Positions 24,791-33,223 of a stretch of 64,000 nt of DNA are shown in pieces. The position numbers and the translations under genes are program-made. The stretch lies in assembly GCF_016864575.1 (NCBI RefSeq), contig NZ_CP044125.1, positions 620,001-684,000 of the forward strand. The letters run 5' to 3'. The notes beneath the pieces are model-generated. The model ran no database searches, was not told where the DNA came from, and saw only the letters and a program-made list of their open reading frames with translations. The DNA is from Rhizobium sp. BG4 (lineage in GTDB: Bacteria > Pseudomonadota > Alphaproteobacteria > Rhizobiales > Rhizobiaceae). Numbering within the stretch: the first letter of the stretch is position 1; every line of letters starts with the position of its first letter.

Positions 24791-26131
24791 ATGAAGAAAT
24801 TCTGGATCACAGTCAGCGTCGTTGCAATTGCCGCAGTCGGCCTCTGGCAGTTCGGCAATCGCATTCCCTATGCACAGCAGATTCCCTATCTTTCGAAACT
24901 GATCAAACAGCCCGCCCATGGCAGCGGCAAGGGAGACGGCAGTGCTGCAGGCGGCGACCAGCAGGCTGCGGCAGACGGCCAGACAGCCGGCCAGGGTGAC
25001 GGTCAATCCGGCAACAAATCGGGCGGCGGTGGCGGACATCGCCGCGGCACAAATGGCCCGACCGTGGTCAAGACCGTGGCAGCAGCCCAGACGGCGTTGC
25101 CGATCGACGTGACCGCCTCGGGCTGGGCCGTCGCTGACGACAACACGACGATCGCTGCCCAGGAACAGGGCCAGATCGTCAACATCAACGTCCAGAACGG
25201 CGCGACCGTCAAGGCGGGCGACCTGATCGCCAAGCTCGACGACAAGTCGGCCAAGGCCGCCGTCGACAAGGATCAGGCGATGATCGTACGCGATCAGGCG
25301 ACCCTCAACGGTGCCGATATCGCCTACAACCGCGCCCAGGACCTTGCCAACCAGAAGGCCGGCACCCAGGAAAGCGCCGACCAGGCGAAGGCGACCCGCG
25401 ACAGCGCGGCCGCCACCGTCGAGGCCGACAAGGCCGCACTCGCCGCCGACCAGGTGACACTCGACCATACCGAAATCCGCGCCCCCTTCGACGGCCGCCT
25501 CGGCGACGTCGCAATCAGCAACGGCGCCTTTCTCAATGCCGGTTCGGCTATCGTCACGATCGCCAAATACGATCCGGTTTATGTGCAGTTCAATCTGCAG
25601 GAACGCTACCTCAAGGAGCTGAAAACGGCGCTGGCCAACGGCCCGGTCGATGTCAGCACCGCGCCGGACACCTCCAAGGGCGAGGTGCGCAAGGGCGCAG
25701 TCAGCTTCTACGACAACACCGTCGACAAGGCTTCGGGCACGATCGTCGTCAAGGCACGCTTCGAGAACGCCTCCGGCGCCCTCTGGCCCGGCCAGTCGGT
25801 CAATGTCGTCGTGCATTTCGAGAACAAGGAACAGCAGGTCGTGGTGCCGACGGTCGCCGTCAGCCCCGGTCCGAACGGCTTCTTCACTTTCGTCGCCAAG
25901 GACGGCAAGGCACAGCTGACGCCGGTCACCGTCGCGCGCTCCAATGGCGGCTTCTCGGCGATCTCCGCCGGTCTTTCGGCAGGCGACCATGTCGTCATCG
26001 AGGGCCAGGGCCAGCTGACCGACAAGCAGGCGATCAACGAACAGTTTGACGACAAGGCGCTGAACGTTGCTTCGGCCGCCGACACGATGCAGCAGCAAAC
26101 CGACAACGCTAGCGCGGGGACTGAGGAATGA
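24791..26131 (+). CDS. RND efflux system periplasmic adaptor subunit (MdtA/AcrA-like)
   Basis: This 446-residue membrane-fusion protein bridges an RND pump and an outer-membrane channel. After a single N-terminal helix (FWITVSVVAIAAVGLWQFG) comes an unusually long low-complexity Gly/Gln/Ser linker (about residues 40-85). Then come the lipoyl half (GQIVNINVQNGATVKAGDLIAKLD), an alpha-hairpin (about 160-225), the second lipoyl half (EIRAPFDGRLGDVAISNGAFLNAG), beta-barrel and C-terminal domains. The stop overlaps the pump start by 4 bases (ATGA). A perfect dyad lies upstream. Confidence 0.9.
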   Translation: MKKFWITVSVVAIAAVGLWQFGNRIPYAQQIPYLSKLIKQPAHGSGKGDGSAAGGDQQAAADGQTAGQGDGQSGNKSGGGGGHRRGTNGPTVVKTVAAAQTALPIDVTASGWAVADDNTTIAAQEQGQIVNINVQNGATVKAGDLIAKLDDKSAKAAVDKDQAMIVRDQATLNGADIAYNRAQDLANQKAGTQESADQAKATRDSAAATVEADKAALAADQVTLDHTEIRAPFDGRLGDVAISNGAFLNAGSAIVTIAKYDPVYVQFNLQERYLKELKTALANGPVDVSTAPDTSKGEVRKGAVSFYDNTVDKASGTIVVKARFENASGALWPGQSVNVVVHFENKEQQVVVPTVAVSPGPNGFFTFVAKDGKAQLTPVTVARSNGGFSAISAGLSAGDHVVIEGQGQLTDKQAINEQFDDKALNVASAADTMQQQTDNASAGTEE

Positions 26132-29100
26132 TTCCGAATTTCTGCATCCAGCGTCCGGTCGCCACGACGCTTCTGGCGATCGGCGTTGTTCTCGCCGGCT
26201 TGGCGGGATACCAGCTTATTCCGGTCGCCGCCCTGCCCCAGGTCGACTTCCCGACGATCAACGTTTCGGCCCAGCTGACCGGCGCCTCGCCGCAGACGAT
26301 GGCGACATCGGTCGCCACGCCGCTCATCAAGCAGTTCGAAACCATCCCCGGCATCAGCGAAATCAGCTCTTCGAGCTCGCTCGGCAATACCAGCATCGTC
26401 CTGCAGTTCGATCTGAACCGCGATATCGATGCGGCAGCGGCCGACGTCCAGGCGGCGATCTCCCACGCCACCCGCCAGCTCCCTGACAACCTGACGACCC
26501 CGCCGAGCTACCGCAAGACCAACCCGGCCGACGCGCCGATCATGCTGATGGCGGTGCAGAGCGATACGATGCCGCGCAGCAAGCTCGACGAGATTGCCGA
26601 AGACATCATTTCGCCGTCGCTTTCCACCCTCCCCGGCGTCGCCGAAGTTTCCGTCTACGGCGCGCAGACCTATGCGGTGCGCGTCGAGGTCGATCCCAGC
26701 AAGCTGCAGGCCCGCGGCATCGGCGTCGATACAGTCAACCAGGCGATCGCAGCCGCCAACAACCAGAACCCGGTCGGCACGCTGCAGAACAAATCGCAGA
26801 CGATGACGATCAACGCCAATACGCAGCGCACCAATGCCGAGCAGTTCCGCTCGCTGGTCATCGCCTCGCCGAACGGCGCAGCAATCCACCTGAGCGACGT
26901 CGCCACGGTGGAAGACAGCGTCGAGAACCAGAATACCGGCAGCTGGTATGACGGCAATCGCGGCATTATCCTGGCGATCCAGCGCCAGCCCGATGCCAAT
27001 ACCGTCGATGTCGTCGATGCGATCAACGCCAAGCTGCCGCAGCTGCATGCGGAAATTCCGCCTTCGGTCAAAACGGTGATCATGAACGACGCCGCGCAGC
27101 CGATCCGCGCTGCTATCGCCGACGTCAAGTTCACGCTGCTCCTCACCATCGGCCTCGTCGTTCTGGTGATCTATCTGTTCACCGGCCACATGACGGCAAC
27201 GATCATTCCTGGCCTTGCCGTGCCGCTGTCGCTGATCTCGACCTTCGGGATGATGTATGTGCTGGGCTACAGTATCGACAACATCTCGCTGCTCGGGTTG
27301 ACGCTCGCGGTGGGTCTCGTGGTCGACGATGCGATCGTCATGCTCGAAAACATCTTGCGGCATGTCGAGGACGGCATGCCGGTGCGCGAGGCGGCGATCA
27401 AGGGTGCCGGCGAAGTCAGCTACACCATCATCTCGATGTCGGTCTCGCTGATCGCGGTCTTCATCCCGATCTTGTTGATGGGCGGCGTCGTCGGGCGCGT
27501 CTTCAACGAGTTCGGCATGGTGGTCGCCATCGCCATCGTCTCCTCGGCGATCGTCTCGCTGACGGTGACGCCGATGCTCGGCTCGCGGCTTGGCGAGGGC
27601 CACAGCCGCCCGCCGCTCTTCGTGCGTCTCTTCGACGCCGGCTTCGAACGGACGCTGCGCGGTTACGACCGTGCCGTCGGCTGGTGCCTGAAGCACCACA
27701 TGACGGTCATCGGCGTGTTCTTTGCGTCGATTGCCCTGACCATCTATCTGTTCATGACGCTGCCCGCGAGCTTCTTCCCGCAGGAAGATATCGGCCGCCT
27801 GCAGGTCTCGACCCAGGCCCGCCAGGATATTTCCTACCAGGCCATGGAAGCGCTGCAGAAGCAGGCCGCGGCCGTCGTCGGCGCCAACCCGGCCGTCGAT
27901 CACGTCATGTCGACCGTTGGCGGCAACGCCCAGAAACCCCTGAACAACGGCACGATCTTCGTGCAGATGAAGGACAAGGACAAGCGCCCGCCGCTCGATC
28001 AAACCCTGCGTGAACTGCGCACGGCGCTGAACAAGATCCCCGGCCTGCAGGCCTTCGTCACCCCGAACCAGAGCCTGCGTTTCGGCGGCCGCCAGACGGC
28101 CAGCCAGTATCAGCTGATCGTCCAGGCGCTGAGCGCCGACACGACCAACCTCTGGGCCAACAAGATCATGACGACGATGCGCCAGGATCCGCGCTTCACC
28201 GACGTGACCACCGACGCCCAGAACAACGCGCTGCAGGCGAATATCGTCATCGACAGCGAAAAGGCTGCCGCCTTCGGCATCAACAACGACCTGCTGCGCA
28301 CAACGCTGCAGGAAGCGTTCAGCAGCTATACCGCTGCCGAAATCCAATCCACCGGCGACAGCTACGACGTCATCGTCGAATATGATACCGGCAAGCCCTG
28401 GGACGACCAGCAGCTCGCCGAGATCAACGTCGCCTCGTCCAACGGCACGCTCGTGCCGCTGTCGAACTTCGCGCATGTGGAACGCACGACAGGCCCCGTC
28501 ACTATCAACCAGACCGGCCAGCTCGTCTCGACCACCGTGTCCTTCAACCTGCCGGGTGGCGAATCTCTCGGCGACGCTACGGCGGCGATCGATCAGATCA
28601 AGAAGGACATCAACATGCCGACCGACGTGTTCACCAGCTATGGCGGCACGGCGCAGATCTTCCAGCAGTCGCAGGGCAATACGCCTTACCTGATCCTGGC
28701 GGCGGTCCTGACGATCTATGTGGTGCTTGGCGTTCTCTACGAGAGCTTCATCCATCCGCTGACGATCCTGTCCGGCCTGCCGGCCGCGGCTCTCGGGGCG
28801 CTCCTGGCGCTGAAGGTCATGGGCCTCGATCTGTCGATCATCGCTCTCATCGGCCTGTTGATGCTGATCGGTATCGTCAAGAAGAACGCGATCATGATGA
28901 TCGACGTGGCGCTGGAAAACCTGAGGTCGACATCGATGTCGGCCTCGGAGGCGATCCACGAAGCCTGCGTCCGCCGTTTCCGGCCGATCATGATGACGAC
29001 CTTCTGCGCCCTGCTCGGTGCCCTGCCGATCGCGCTCGGCACCGGTGCCAGCTCGGAACTGCGCCAGCCGCTCGGCATCGCCGTTGTCGGCGGCCTGCTG

Positions 29101-29259
29101 GTCTCGCAGGCGCTGACGCTGTTCATCACACCGGTGATCTTCGTCGAGATGGGCCGCTTCGAAAACTGGCTCGGCCGGCTGTTCAGCCGCAAGAAGAAGC
29201 ACGATACGCCGGCCAACGAGGATGGCGAGCCCGAGGCACGGGCAGTCGCTGCCGAATAA
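26128..29259 (+). CDS. RND multidrug efflux transporter permease (MdtB/MdtC/AcrB-like)
   Basis: This 1043-residue inner-membrane proton antiporter starts with IQRPVATTLLAIGVVLAG in helix 1. It has two large periplasmic loops and 12 helices. TM4 contains LLGLTLAVGLVVDDAIVMLEN, with the paired aspartates for proton relay, and TM10-11 contains ALIGLLMLIGIVKKNAIMMID with the conserved lysine. The repeats VPLSLISTFGMM and RFRPIMMTTFCALLGALPIALGTG are typical. The pattern is closer to MdtB/C than AcrB, suggesting drug, bile-salt or flavonoid efflux. No outer-membrane channel gene is adjacent, so a TolC homologue elsewhere would be used. A strong terminator follows. Confidence 0.93.
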   Translation: MIPNFCIQRPVATTLLAIGVVLAGLAGYQLIPVAALPQVDFPTINVSAQLTGASPQTMATSVATPLIKQFETIPGISEISSSSSLGNTSIVLQFDLNRDIDAAAADVQAAISHATRQLPDNLTTPPSYRKTNPADAPIMLMAVQSDTMPRSKLDEIAEDIISPSLSTLPGVAEVSVYGAQTYAVRVEVDPSKLQARGIGVDTVNQAIAAANNQNPVGTLQNKSQTMTINANTQRTNAEQFRSLVIASPNGAAIHLSDVATVEDSVENQNTGSWYDGNRGIILAIQRQPDANTVDVVDAINAKLPQLHAEIPPSVKTVIMNDAAQPIRAAIADVKFTLLLTIGLVVLVIYLFTGHMTATIIPGLAVPLSLISTFGMMYVLGYSIDNISLLGLTLAVGLVVDDAIVMLENILRHVEDGMPVREAAIKGAGEVSYTIISMSVSLIAVFIPILLMGGVVGRVFNEFGMVVAIAIVSSAIVSLTVTPMLGSRLGEGHSRPPLFVRLFDAGFERTLRGYDRAVGWCLKHHMTVIGVFFASIALTIYLFMTLPASFFPQEDIGRLQVSTQARQDISYQAMEALQKQAAAVVGANPAVDHVMSTVGGNAQKPLNNGTIFVQMKDKDKRPPLDQTLRELRTALNKIPGLQAFVTPNQSLRFGGRQTASQYQLIVQALSADTTNLWANKIMTTMRQDPRFTDVTTDAQNNALQANIVIDSEKAAAFGINNDLLRTTLQEAFSSYTAAEIQSTGDSYDVIVEYDTGKPWDDQQLAEINVASSNGTLVPLSNFAHVERTTGPVTINQTGQLVSTTVSFNLPGGESLGDATAAIDQIKKDINMPTDVFTSYGGTAQIFQQSQGNTPYLILAAVLTIYVVLGVLYESFIHPLTILSGLPAAALGALLALKVMGLDLSIIALIGLLMLIGIVKKNAIMMIDVALENLRSTSMSASEAIHEACVRRFRPIMMTTFCALLGALPIALGTGASSELRQPLGIAVVGGLLVSQALTLFITPVIFVEMGRFENWLGRLFSRKKKHDTPANEDGEPEARAVAAE

Positions 29260-29262
29260 GAC

Positions 29263-29289
29263 AAAAGGGCGCCTCAAGGGCGCCCTTTT
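29263..29289 (+). terminator. Rho-independent terminator after the RND operon
   Basis: AAAAGGGCGCC (29263-29273) and GGCGCCCTTTT (29279-29289) form a perfect 11-bp stem around TCAAG, four bases after the pump stop codon. The A/T-rich flanks make it usable in both directions. Confidence 0.9.
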
Positions 29290-29292
29290 CAT

Positions 29293-29424
29293 TTAGCGGC
29301 CGGTCACGAGCTTTGGCAGATTATCGGCGAGAATGCCCGCGTCGTGGCCCATCATGGCCAAGGGCACGGCCCTCCAAGTCGGCTTGCGAGGCCCAATCAA
29401 ACGATGATATCGGCGGTCGGGCAT
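29293..29424 (-). CDS. Possible 43-residue small protein divergent from the ampR-like gene
   Basis: An ATG at 29424 opens a 43-codon frame ending at TAA 29293-29295, with residues such as LAMMGHDAGILADNLPKLVT. It has protein-like composition, but no clear ribosome binding site and no recognised family. Its start is 20 bases from the divergent regulator start, where AmpR target genes usually sit. It might be a genuine small gene, or a remnant of a lost neighbour. Confidence 0.3.
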   Translation of the reverse strand: MPDRRYHRLIGPRKPTWRAVPLAMMGHDAGILADNLPKLVTGR

Positions 29425-29444
29425 AAATTGAATTAGGTCATCAC

Positions 29445-30326
29445 ATGGTTCGGCCCTACCTGCCCCTCAATGCGCTGCGCGCCTTCGAGGCCGCTTCCCG
29501 GCATCTGAGTTTCACCCGCGCGGCGATCGAGCTCTGCGTCACACAGGCGGCTGTCAGCCATCAGGTGAAGCTTCTCGAACAACGGCTCGGCGTCACGCTC
29601 TTCCGCCGCCTGCCGCGCGGGTTGATGATCACCGAGGAGGGTCTTGCGCTGCTGCCGGTGCTGCGCGAATCTTTCGACCGGATGGCCGACATGCTGGAGC
29701 GCTTCGAAGGCGGCCAGCTGCGCGAAGTGCTGAAGATCGGCGCGGTCGGGACGCTCGCCGTCGGCTGGCTGCTGCCGCGGCTTGCCGATTTCCGCACCCG
29801 CTTTCCCTATATCGACCTGCGGCTGTCGACCAACAACAACCGTGTCGATATCGCCGCCGAGGGCCTCGACTATACGATCCGTTTCGGCAACGGCGCCTGG
29901 CACGATATCGAGGCGGAAGCGCTGTTCGAGGCGCCGCTCTCGGTCCTCTGCATCCCACCGATCGCCCGGCAGCTGAAGACGCCGGAGGATGTCGCGGGCC
30001 AGACGCTGCTGCGCTCCTACCGCTCTGACGAGTGGCCGAGCTGGTTCGAGGAGGCCGGGCTCGCGGCGCCACCGATCCTCGGCATGGTCTTCGATTCCTC
30101 GGTGCTGATGGTCGAGGCGGCGATGCAGGGTGCGGGCGTTGCGCTCGCCCCGCCACTGATGTTCTCGCGCCAGCTGGCATCCGGCGAGATCGAGCAACCC
30201 TTCCCCATCTATATTTCCAAGGGCAGCTACTGGCTGACGCGGCTGAAGTCGCGGCCGGTGACACCGGCGATGGAAAACTTCCGGCGCTGGCTGCAGGAGA
30301 TGTCGGCGGAGACCCGCGGCAGCTGA
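29445..30326 (+). CDS. ampR: LysR-family regulator, AmpR-like
   Basis: This 293-residue LysR regulator has an N-terminal HTH (PLNALRAFEAASRHLSFTRA, AIELCVTQAAVSHQVKLLE) and a ligand domain with NNNRVDIAAEGLDYTIRFG and GAGVALAPPLMFSRQLASG. As I recall AmpR of Pseudomonas and enterobacteria, the match is strong throughout, including RLPRGLM(I/L)T and DEWPSWF. AmpR senses peptidoglycan muropeptides and controls beta-lactamase expression. No ampC lies beside it, so it may regulate a distant target or the efflux operon upstream. GcvA is the nearest alternative name. Confidence 0.75.
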   Translation: MVRPYLPLNALRAFEAASRHLSFTRAAIELCVTQAAVSHQVKLLEQRLGVTLFRRLPRGLMITEEGLALLPVLRESFDRMADMLERFEGGQLREVLKIGAVGTLAVGWLLPRLADFRTRFPYIDLRLSTNNNRVDIAAEGLDYTIRFGNGAWHDIEAEALFEAPLSVLCIPPIARQLKTPEDVAGQTLLRSYRSDEWPSWFEEAGLAAPPILGMVFDSSVLMVEAAMQGAGVALAPPLMFSRQLASGEIEQPFPIYISKGSYWLTRLKSRPVTPAMENFRRWLQEMSAETRGS

Positions 30327-30468
30327 TCCCGGCGGGTTGCTTTCGCCTTCGTCCTGTGCGATCACCCGCCCTCTCAAAAATTCGCGGGCGCGCATTTGCC
30401 GCCCTTTGTCACATCCGGTTCATCTCTTCCCGGTTCAAAGCATTTTTACTGATTTAAGGAGCACGGCC

Positions 30469-31764
30469 ATGGCACGGGCGCTCGGGCTTGATTTCGGCAC
30501 GACCAATACGGTTCTGGCAATGGCGGATGGCGCCAATGCCACACATTCGATGAGCTTCACCAGCGCGGCAGGCACTGCCGACAGCATGCGCACGGCGCTG
30601 TCGTTCATGAAGGATCCGCAGCTCGGCGCATCGGCCTTGAAGGTCGAGGCGGGTGCGGCGGCAATCCGGCAGTTCATCGACAATCCCGGCGATTGCCGCT
30701 TCCTGCAGTCGATTAAGACATTTGCCGCCAGCGCCCTCTTCCAGGGCACGATCGTCTTCGGCAAGCGCCAGAGCTTCGAAGACCTGATGGAGGTCTTCAT
30801 CCGCCGCCTGCGCGCCTATGCCAGCGACAACTGGCCGTCCGACGTCAGCCGCATCGTCGCCGGCCGCCCGGTGCATTTCGCCGGCACCACCGCCGATCCG
30901 GCGCTTGCGACGCAGCGCTACAACGAGGCGCTGTCGCGCTTCGGCTTCCCGGAAGTGCATTACGTCTATGAGCCGGTCGCAGCCGCCTTCTACTTCGCGC
31001 AGAACCTGAAGGCCGATGCCACCGTTCTGGTCGCCGACTTCGGCGGCGGCACCACCGACTACTCGCTGATCCGCTTCGAGACCGTCGCCGGCAAGCTGAC
31101 GGCGAAGCCGATCGGCCATTCGGGTGTCGGCATCGCCGGCGACCATTTCGACTATCGGATGATCGACAATGTCGTCGCGCCGCAGATCGGCAAGGGGAGT
31201 CATTTCAAGAGCTTCGACAAGATCCTTGAGGTGCCGTCGAACTACTATTCGAGCTTCGGCCGCTGGAACCAGCTGTCGATCTTCAAGACCTCGCGCGAGT
31301 TCGAGGACCTGAGGAAGCTGGTGCGGACTGCCCTCGAGCCGGAAAAGCTCGAGCTCTTCGTCGATCTCGTCGATCACGACGAGGGCTACCCGCTCTATCA
31401 GGCGGTCTCTGCCACTAAGATGGCGCTCTCGGCAAACGAGGAAGCGGCATTTGATTTCGGCCCGCTCGGCCGCAGCGGTCACCGCACGATCAAGCGCAGC
31501 GATTTCGAAGGCTGGATCGGCGAAGACCTCGCCCGCATCGAAGGCGCGCTCGACGAGGTGCTGGAAAAGACGCAGACGCGCGCTGATGGCATCGACAAGG
31601 TGTTTCTCACCGGCGGCACGTCCTTCGTGCCCGCCGTGCGCCGCATCTTCACCGAGCGCTTCGACCAGGACAAGATCGAGACCGGCGGCGAACTGCTGTC
31701 CATCGCCCACGGCCTGGCGCTGATCGGCGAGCGCGACGACATCGCGCAATGGACTGTGCAATAG
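30469..31764 (+). CDS. Hsp70-like ATPase-domain protein (YegD-like)
   Basis: This 431-residue protein has the actin/Hsp70 nucleotide-binding fold: LGLDFGTTNTVLAMADG (phosphate 1), YEPVAAAFYFA, VLVADFGGGTTDYSLIRFE (phosphate 2) and VFLTGGTSFVPAVRRIF (adenosine motif). There is no room for a C-terminal substrate-binding domain, so it resembles E. coli YegD rather than DnaK. Function is unknown but probably an ATP-dependent chaperone-like or signalling role in the cytoplasm. AAGGAG at 30456-30461 lies 7 bases before ATG 30469. A uracil-DNA glycosylase gene follows 57 bases later on the same strand. Confidence 0.85.
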   Translation: MARALGLDFGTTNTVLAMADGANATHSMSFTSAAGTADSMRTALSFMKDPQLGASALKVEAGAAAIRQFIDNPGDCRFLQSIKTFAASALFQGTIVFGKRQSFEDLMEVFIRRLRAYASDNWPSDVSRIVAGRPVHFAGTTADPALATQRYNEALSRFGFPEVHYVYEPVAAAFYFAQNLKADATVLVADFGGGTTDYSLIRFETVAGKLTAKPIGHSGVGIAGDHFDYRMIDNVVAPQIGKGSHFKSFDKILEVPSNYYSSFGRWNQLSIFKTSREFEDLRKLVRTALEPEKLELFVDLVDHDEGYPLYQAVSATKMALSANEEAAFDFGPLGRSGHRTIKRSDFEGWIGEDLARIEGALDEVLEKTQTRADGIDKVFLTGGTSFVPAVRRIFTERFDQDKIETGGELLSIAHGLALIGERDDIAQWTVQ

Positions 31765-31821
31765 CCGCTTAGGCGGGCGGCCGCACTTTCATTGCCGCCG
31801 CTCGTCCGTTAAGGTTGCCGC

Positions 31822-32706
31822 ATGATCTCCGCCAACGACCTCTCCCCGGCCGAACTTGCCGCGCTTTTGCATTTCCATGCAGATGCGGGTGTCGAGTGGC
31901 TGCTGGAGGAAGAGGCGGTCGACCGCTTTGCCGAATTCGAGGCGATGAAGGCGGCGCGCCGCGCGGCGGCACCTCAGCAGGCTCCGCAACAAAACACGCA
32001 GCCGCACAGCCGCACCACGGCGCCTCAGCGCCAGGCACCAGCTGCCGCCAGCGCTCCGGCAGCCCGGCCGCAACCCGCCATTCCCGATGGCGAAGCCGTC
32101 CAGCAGGCGCGCTTTGCCGCCGAGAGCGCCCGCTCGCTTGCGGAATTGAAGACCGCGCTCGAAGCCTTCAACGGCTGCAATCTGAAACACAGCGCCCGCT
32201 CGACGATCTTTGCGACCGGCGATGCGGCGAGCGGCATCATGGTGATCGGCTCGGCGCCGAGCGCCGAAGACGACCGCGAGGGGCAACCCTTTGCGGGACG
32301 CCCGGGCGCCCTTCTCGACAAGATGCTGGCTGCGATCGGCCTCGACCGTTCCGGCATCCTGCTGACGCAGGTCATTCCCTGGCGCCCGCCGGGCAACCGC
32401 GTGCCGTCGCCCGCCGAGATGGATATCTGCCGCCCCTTCATCGAACGGCAGATCGCGCTTGCAGAGCCGAAAGCCATCCTGCTGTTTGGAAATTTCGCGG
32501 CGCGCGTCTTTTTCGGGGAAACGGATACGATCCACGGGCTGCGCGGCCAGTGGAAGGAAATCGGCGCCGGCGGGCTTACGATCCCGGCAATCGCCACATT
32601 GCATCCGCAGGATCTGTTGACCGCGCCGGTCAATAAGCGCTTGGCCTGGAACGATCTTTTAGCGTTTCAGCAGAAGCTGCGCGATCTCGATCTGATTACA
32701 AAATAG
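31822..32706 (+). CDS. Uracil-DNA glycosylase family protein with divergent motifs
   Basis: This 294-residue base-excision repair enzyme has a Gln/Pro/Ala-rich linker (about 50-95) and then a UDG domain. The active-site segment reads GSAPSAEDDREGQPFAGRPG, compared with GEAPGxxED in family 4. LTQVIPWRPPGNRVPS and ATLHPQDLLTAP are the other conserved motifs. Of the four family-4 iron-sulfur cysteines only two candidates are seen (in FNGCNLKHS and MDICRPF), so an iron-sulfur cluster is doubtful. This pattern occurs in an alphaproteobacterial subgroup; substrate choice may differ from canonical enzymes. Confidence 0.82.
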   Translation: MISANDLSPAELAALLHFHADAGVEWLLEEEAVDRFAEFEAMKAARRAAAPQQAPQQNTQPHSRTTAPQRQAPAAASAPAARPQPAIPDGEAVQQARFAAESARSLAELKTALEAFNGCNLKHSARSTIFATGDAASGIMVIGSAPSAEDDREGQPFAGRPGALLDKMLAAIGLDRSGILLTQVIPWRPPGNRVPSPAEMDICRPFIERQIALAEPKAILLFGNFAARVFFGETDTIHGLRGQWKEIGAGGLTIPAIATLHPQDLLTAPVNKRLAWNDLLAFQQKLRDLDLITK

Positions 32707-32771
32707 CCAATCTTAAAGATTTTATGAAACGACCCATGCGCTTTATGCATGGCTGCGTCTCATTTAGGTGC

Positions 32772-32803
32772 ATTGCAGAATCGATGCTGCGCTGCAATAT
32801 ATA
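32772..32803 (+). promoter_or_regulatory. AT-rich promoter region with inverted repeat before a small-gene pair
   Basis: ATTGCAG (32772-32778) and CTGCAAT (32792-32798) are exact inverted repeats followed by TATATACT. The arms overlap likely -35 and -10 positions (TTGCAG; AATATA), so this could be a regulated promoter for the two small genes downstream. Confidence 0.4.
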
Positions 32804-32840
32804 CTCGTGTCTTGGGAGGAATCTGACAGGAACCAAGGCA

Positions 32841-33032
32841 ATGAACACACGTTTTCGTCCTATACACTGCGGGTTTGAAACCCTACGCCTCGCGAGCGAC
32901 GCGGTTCGCACGACGCAAGGCTACAGCCGTCTCGGCTTCGCGACCAACGAACAGATGATCGCCCGTGGCACCGGCATCACCGGCCGCACGACGCGTCCGG
33001 CCGCGATCTTCGCCGATTTCCAGGAATATTGA
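32841..33032 (+). CDS. Small protein of unknown function
   Basis: This is a 63-residue frame starting MNTRFRPIHCGFETLRLASD and ending AAIFADFQEY. The composition is protein-like, arginine- and threonine-rich, with no membrane segment or signal peptide. Upstream in-frame ATGs at 32724 and beyond exist, but ATG 32841 follows a promoter-like region and is the most sensible start. I do not recognise the family. It is followed closely by a second small gene and probably co-transcribed. Confidence 0.5.
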   Translation: MNTRFRPIHCGFETLRLASDAVRTTQGYSRLGFATNEQMIARGTGITGRTTRPAAIFADFQEY

Positions 33033-33073
33033 GTAACCGCGCCGCCCAGCCGGGCGCGCGGATGGAGTTACGC

Positions 33074-33223
33074 ATGGCTGCCGTCATCATCTCGCTTCTG
33101 CGCAATATCGAAACGATCGAGCATATCCGCGCCGCCGTCTGTGCTGCGAAGGAATATGAGCGCGAGCTCTGCTCGACGCAGACGGACCGCAAGGCGACCG
33201 ACGTCGCAGCGATCGCGCTCTAA
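33074..33223 (+). CDS. Small protein of unknown function
   Basis: A 49-residue frame starts at ATG 33074 with GGAG 7 bases upstream (33064-33067). The N-terminal half is helical and hydrophobic (MAAVIISLLRNIETIEHIRA) and the rest is polar with two cysteines. A longer version from TTG 33029, overlapping the previous stop, is possible. No family recognised. The stop overlaps that of the convergent gene by 3 bases. Confidence 0.45.
   Translation: MAAVIISLLRNIETIEHIRAAVCAAKEYERELCSTQTDRKATDVAAIAL

Noticed and set aside
25708..29292. Long minus-strand open frame (over 1100 codons) opposite the RND pump gene
   Set aside because: It mirrors the pump gene and shows the His/Asp/Arg-rich, motif-free composition of antisense translation in high-GC DNA.
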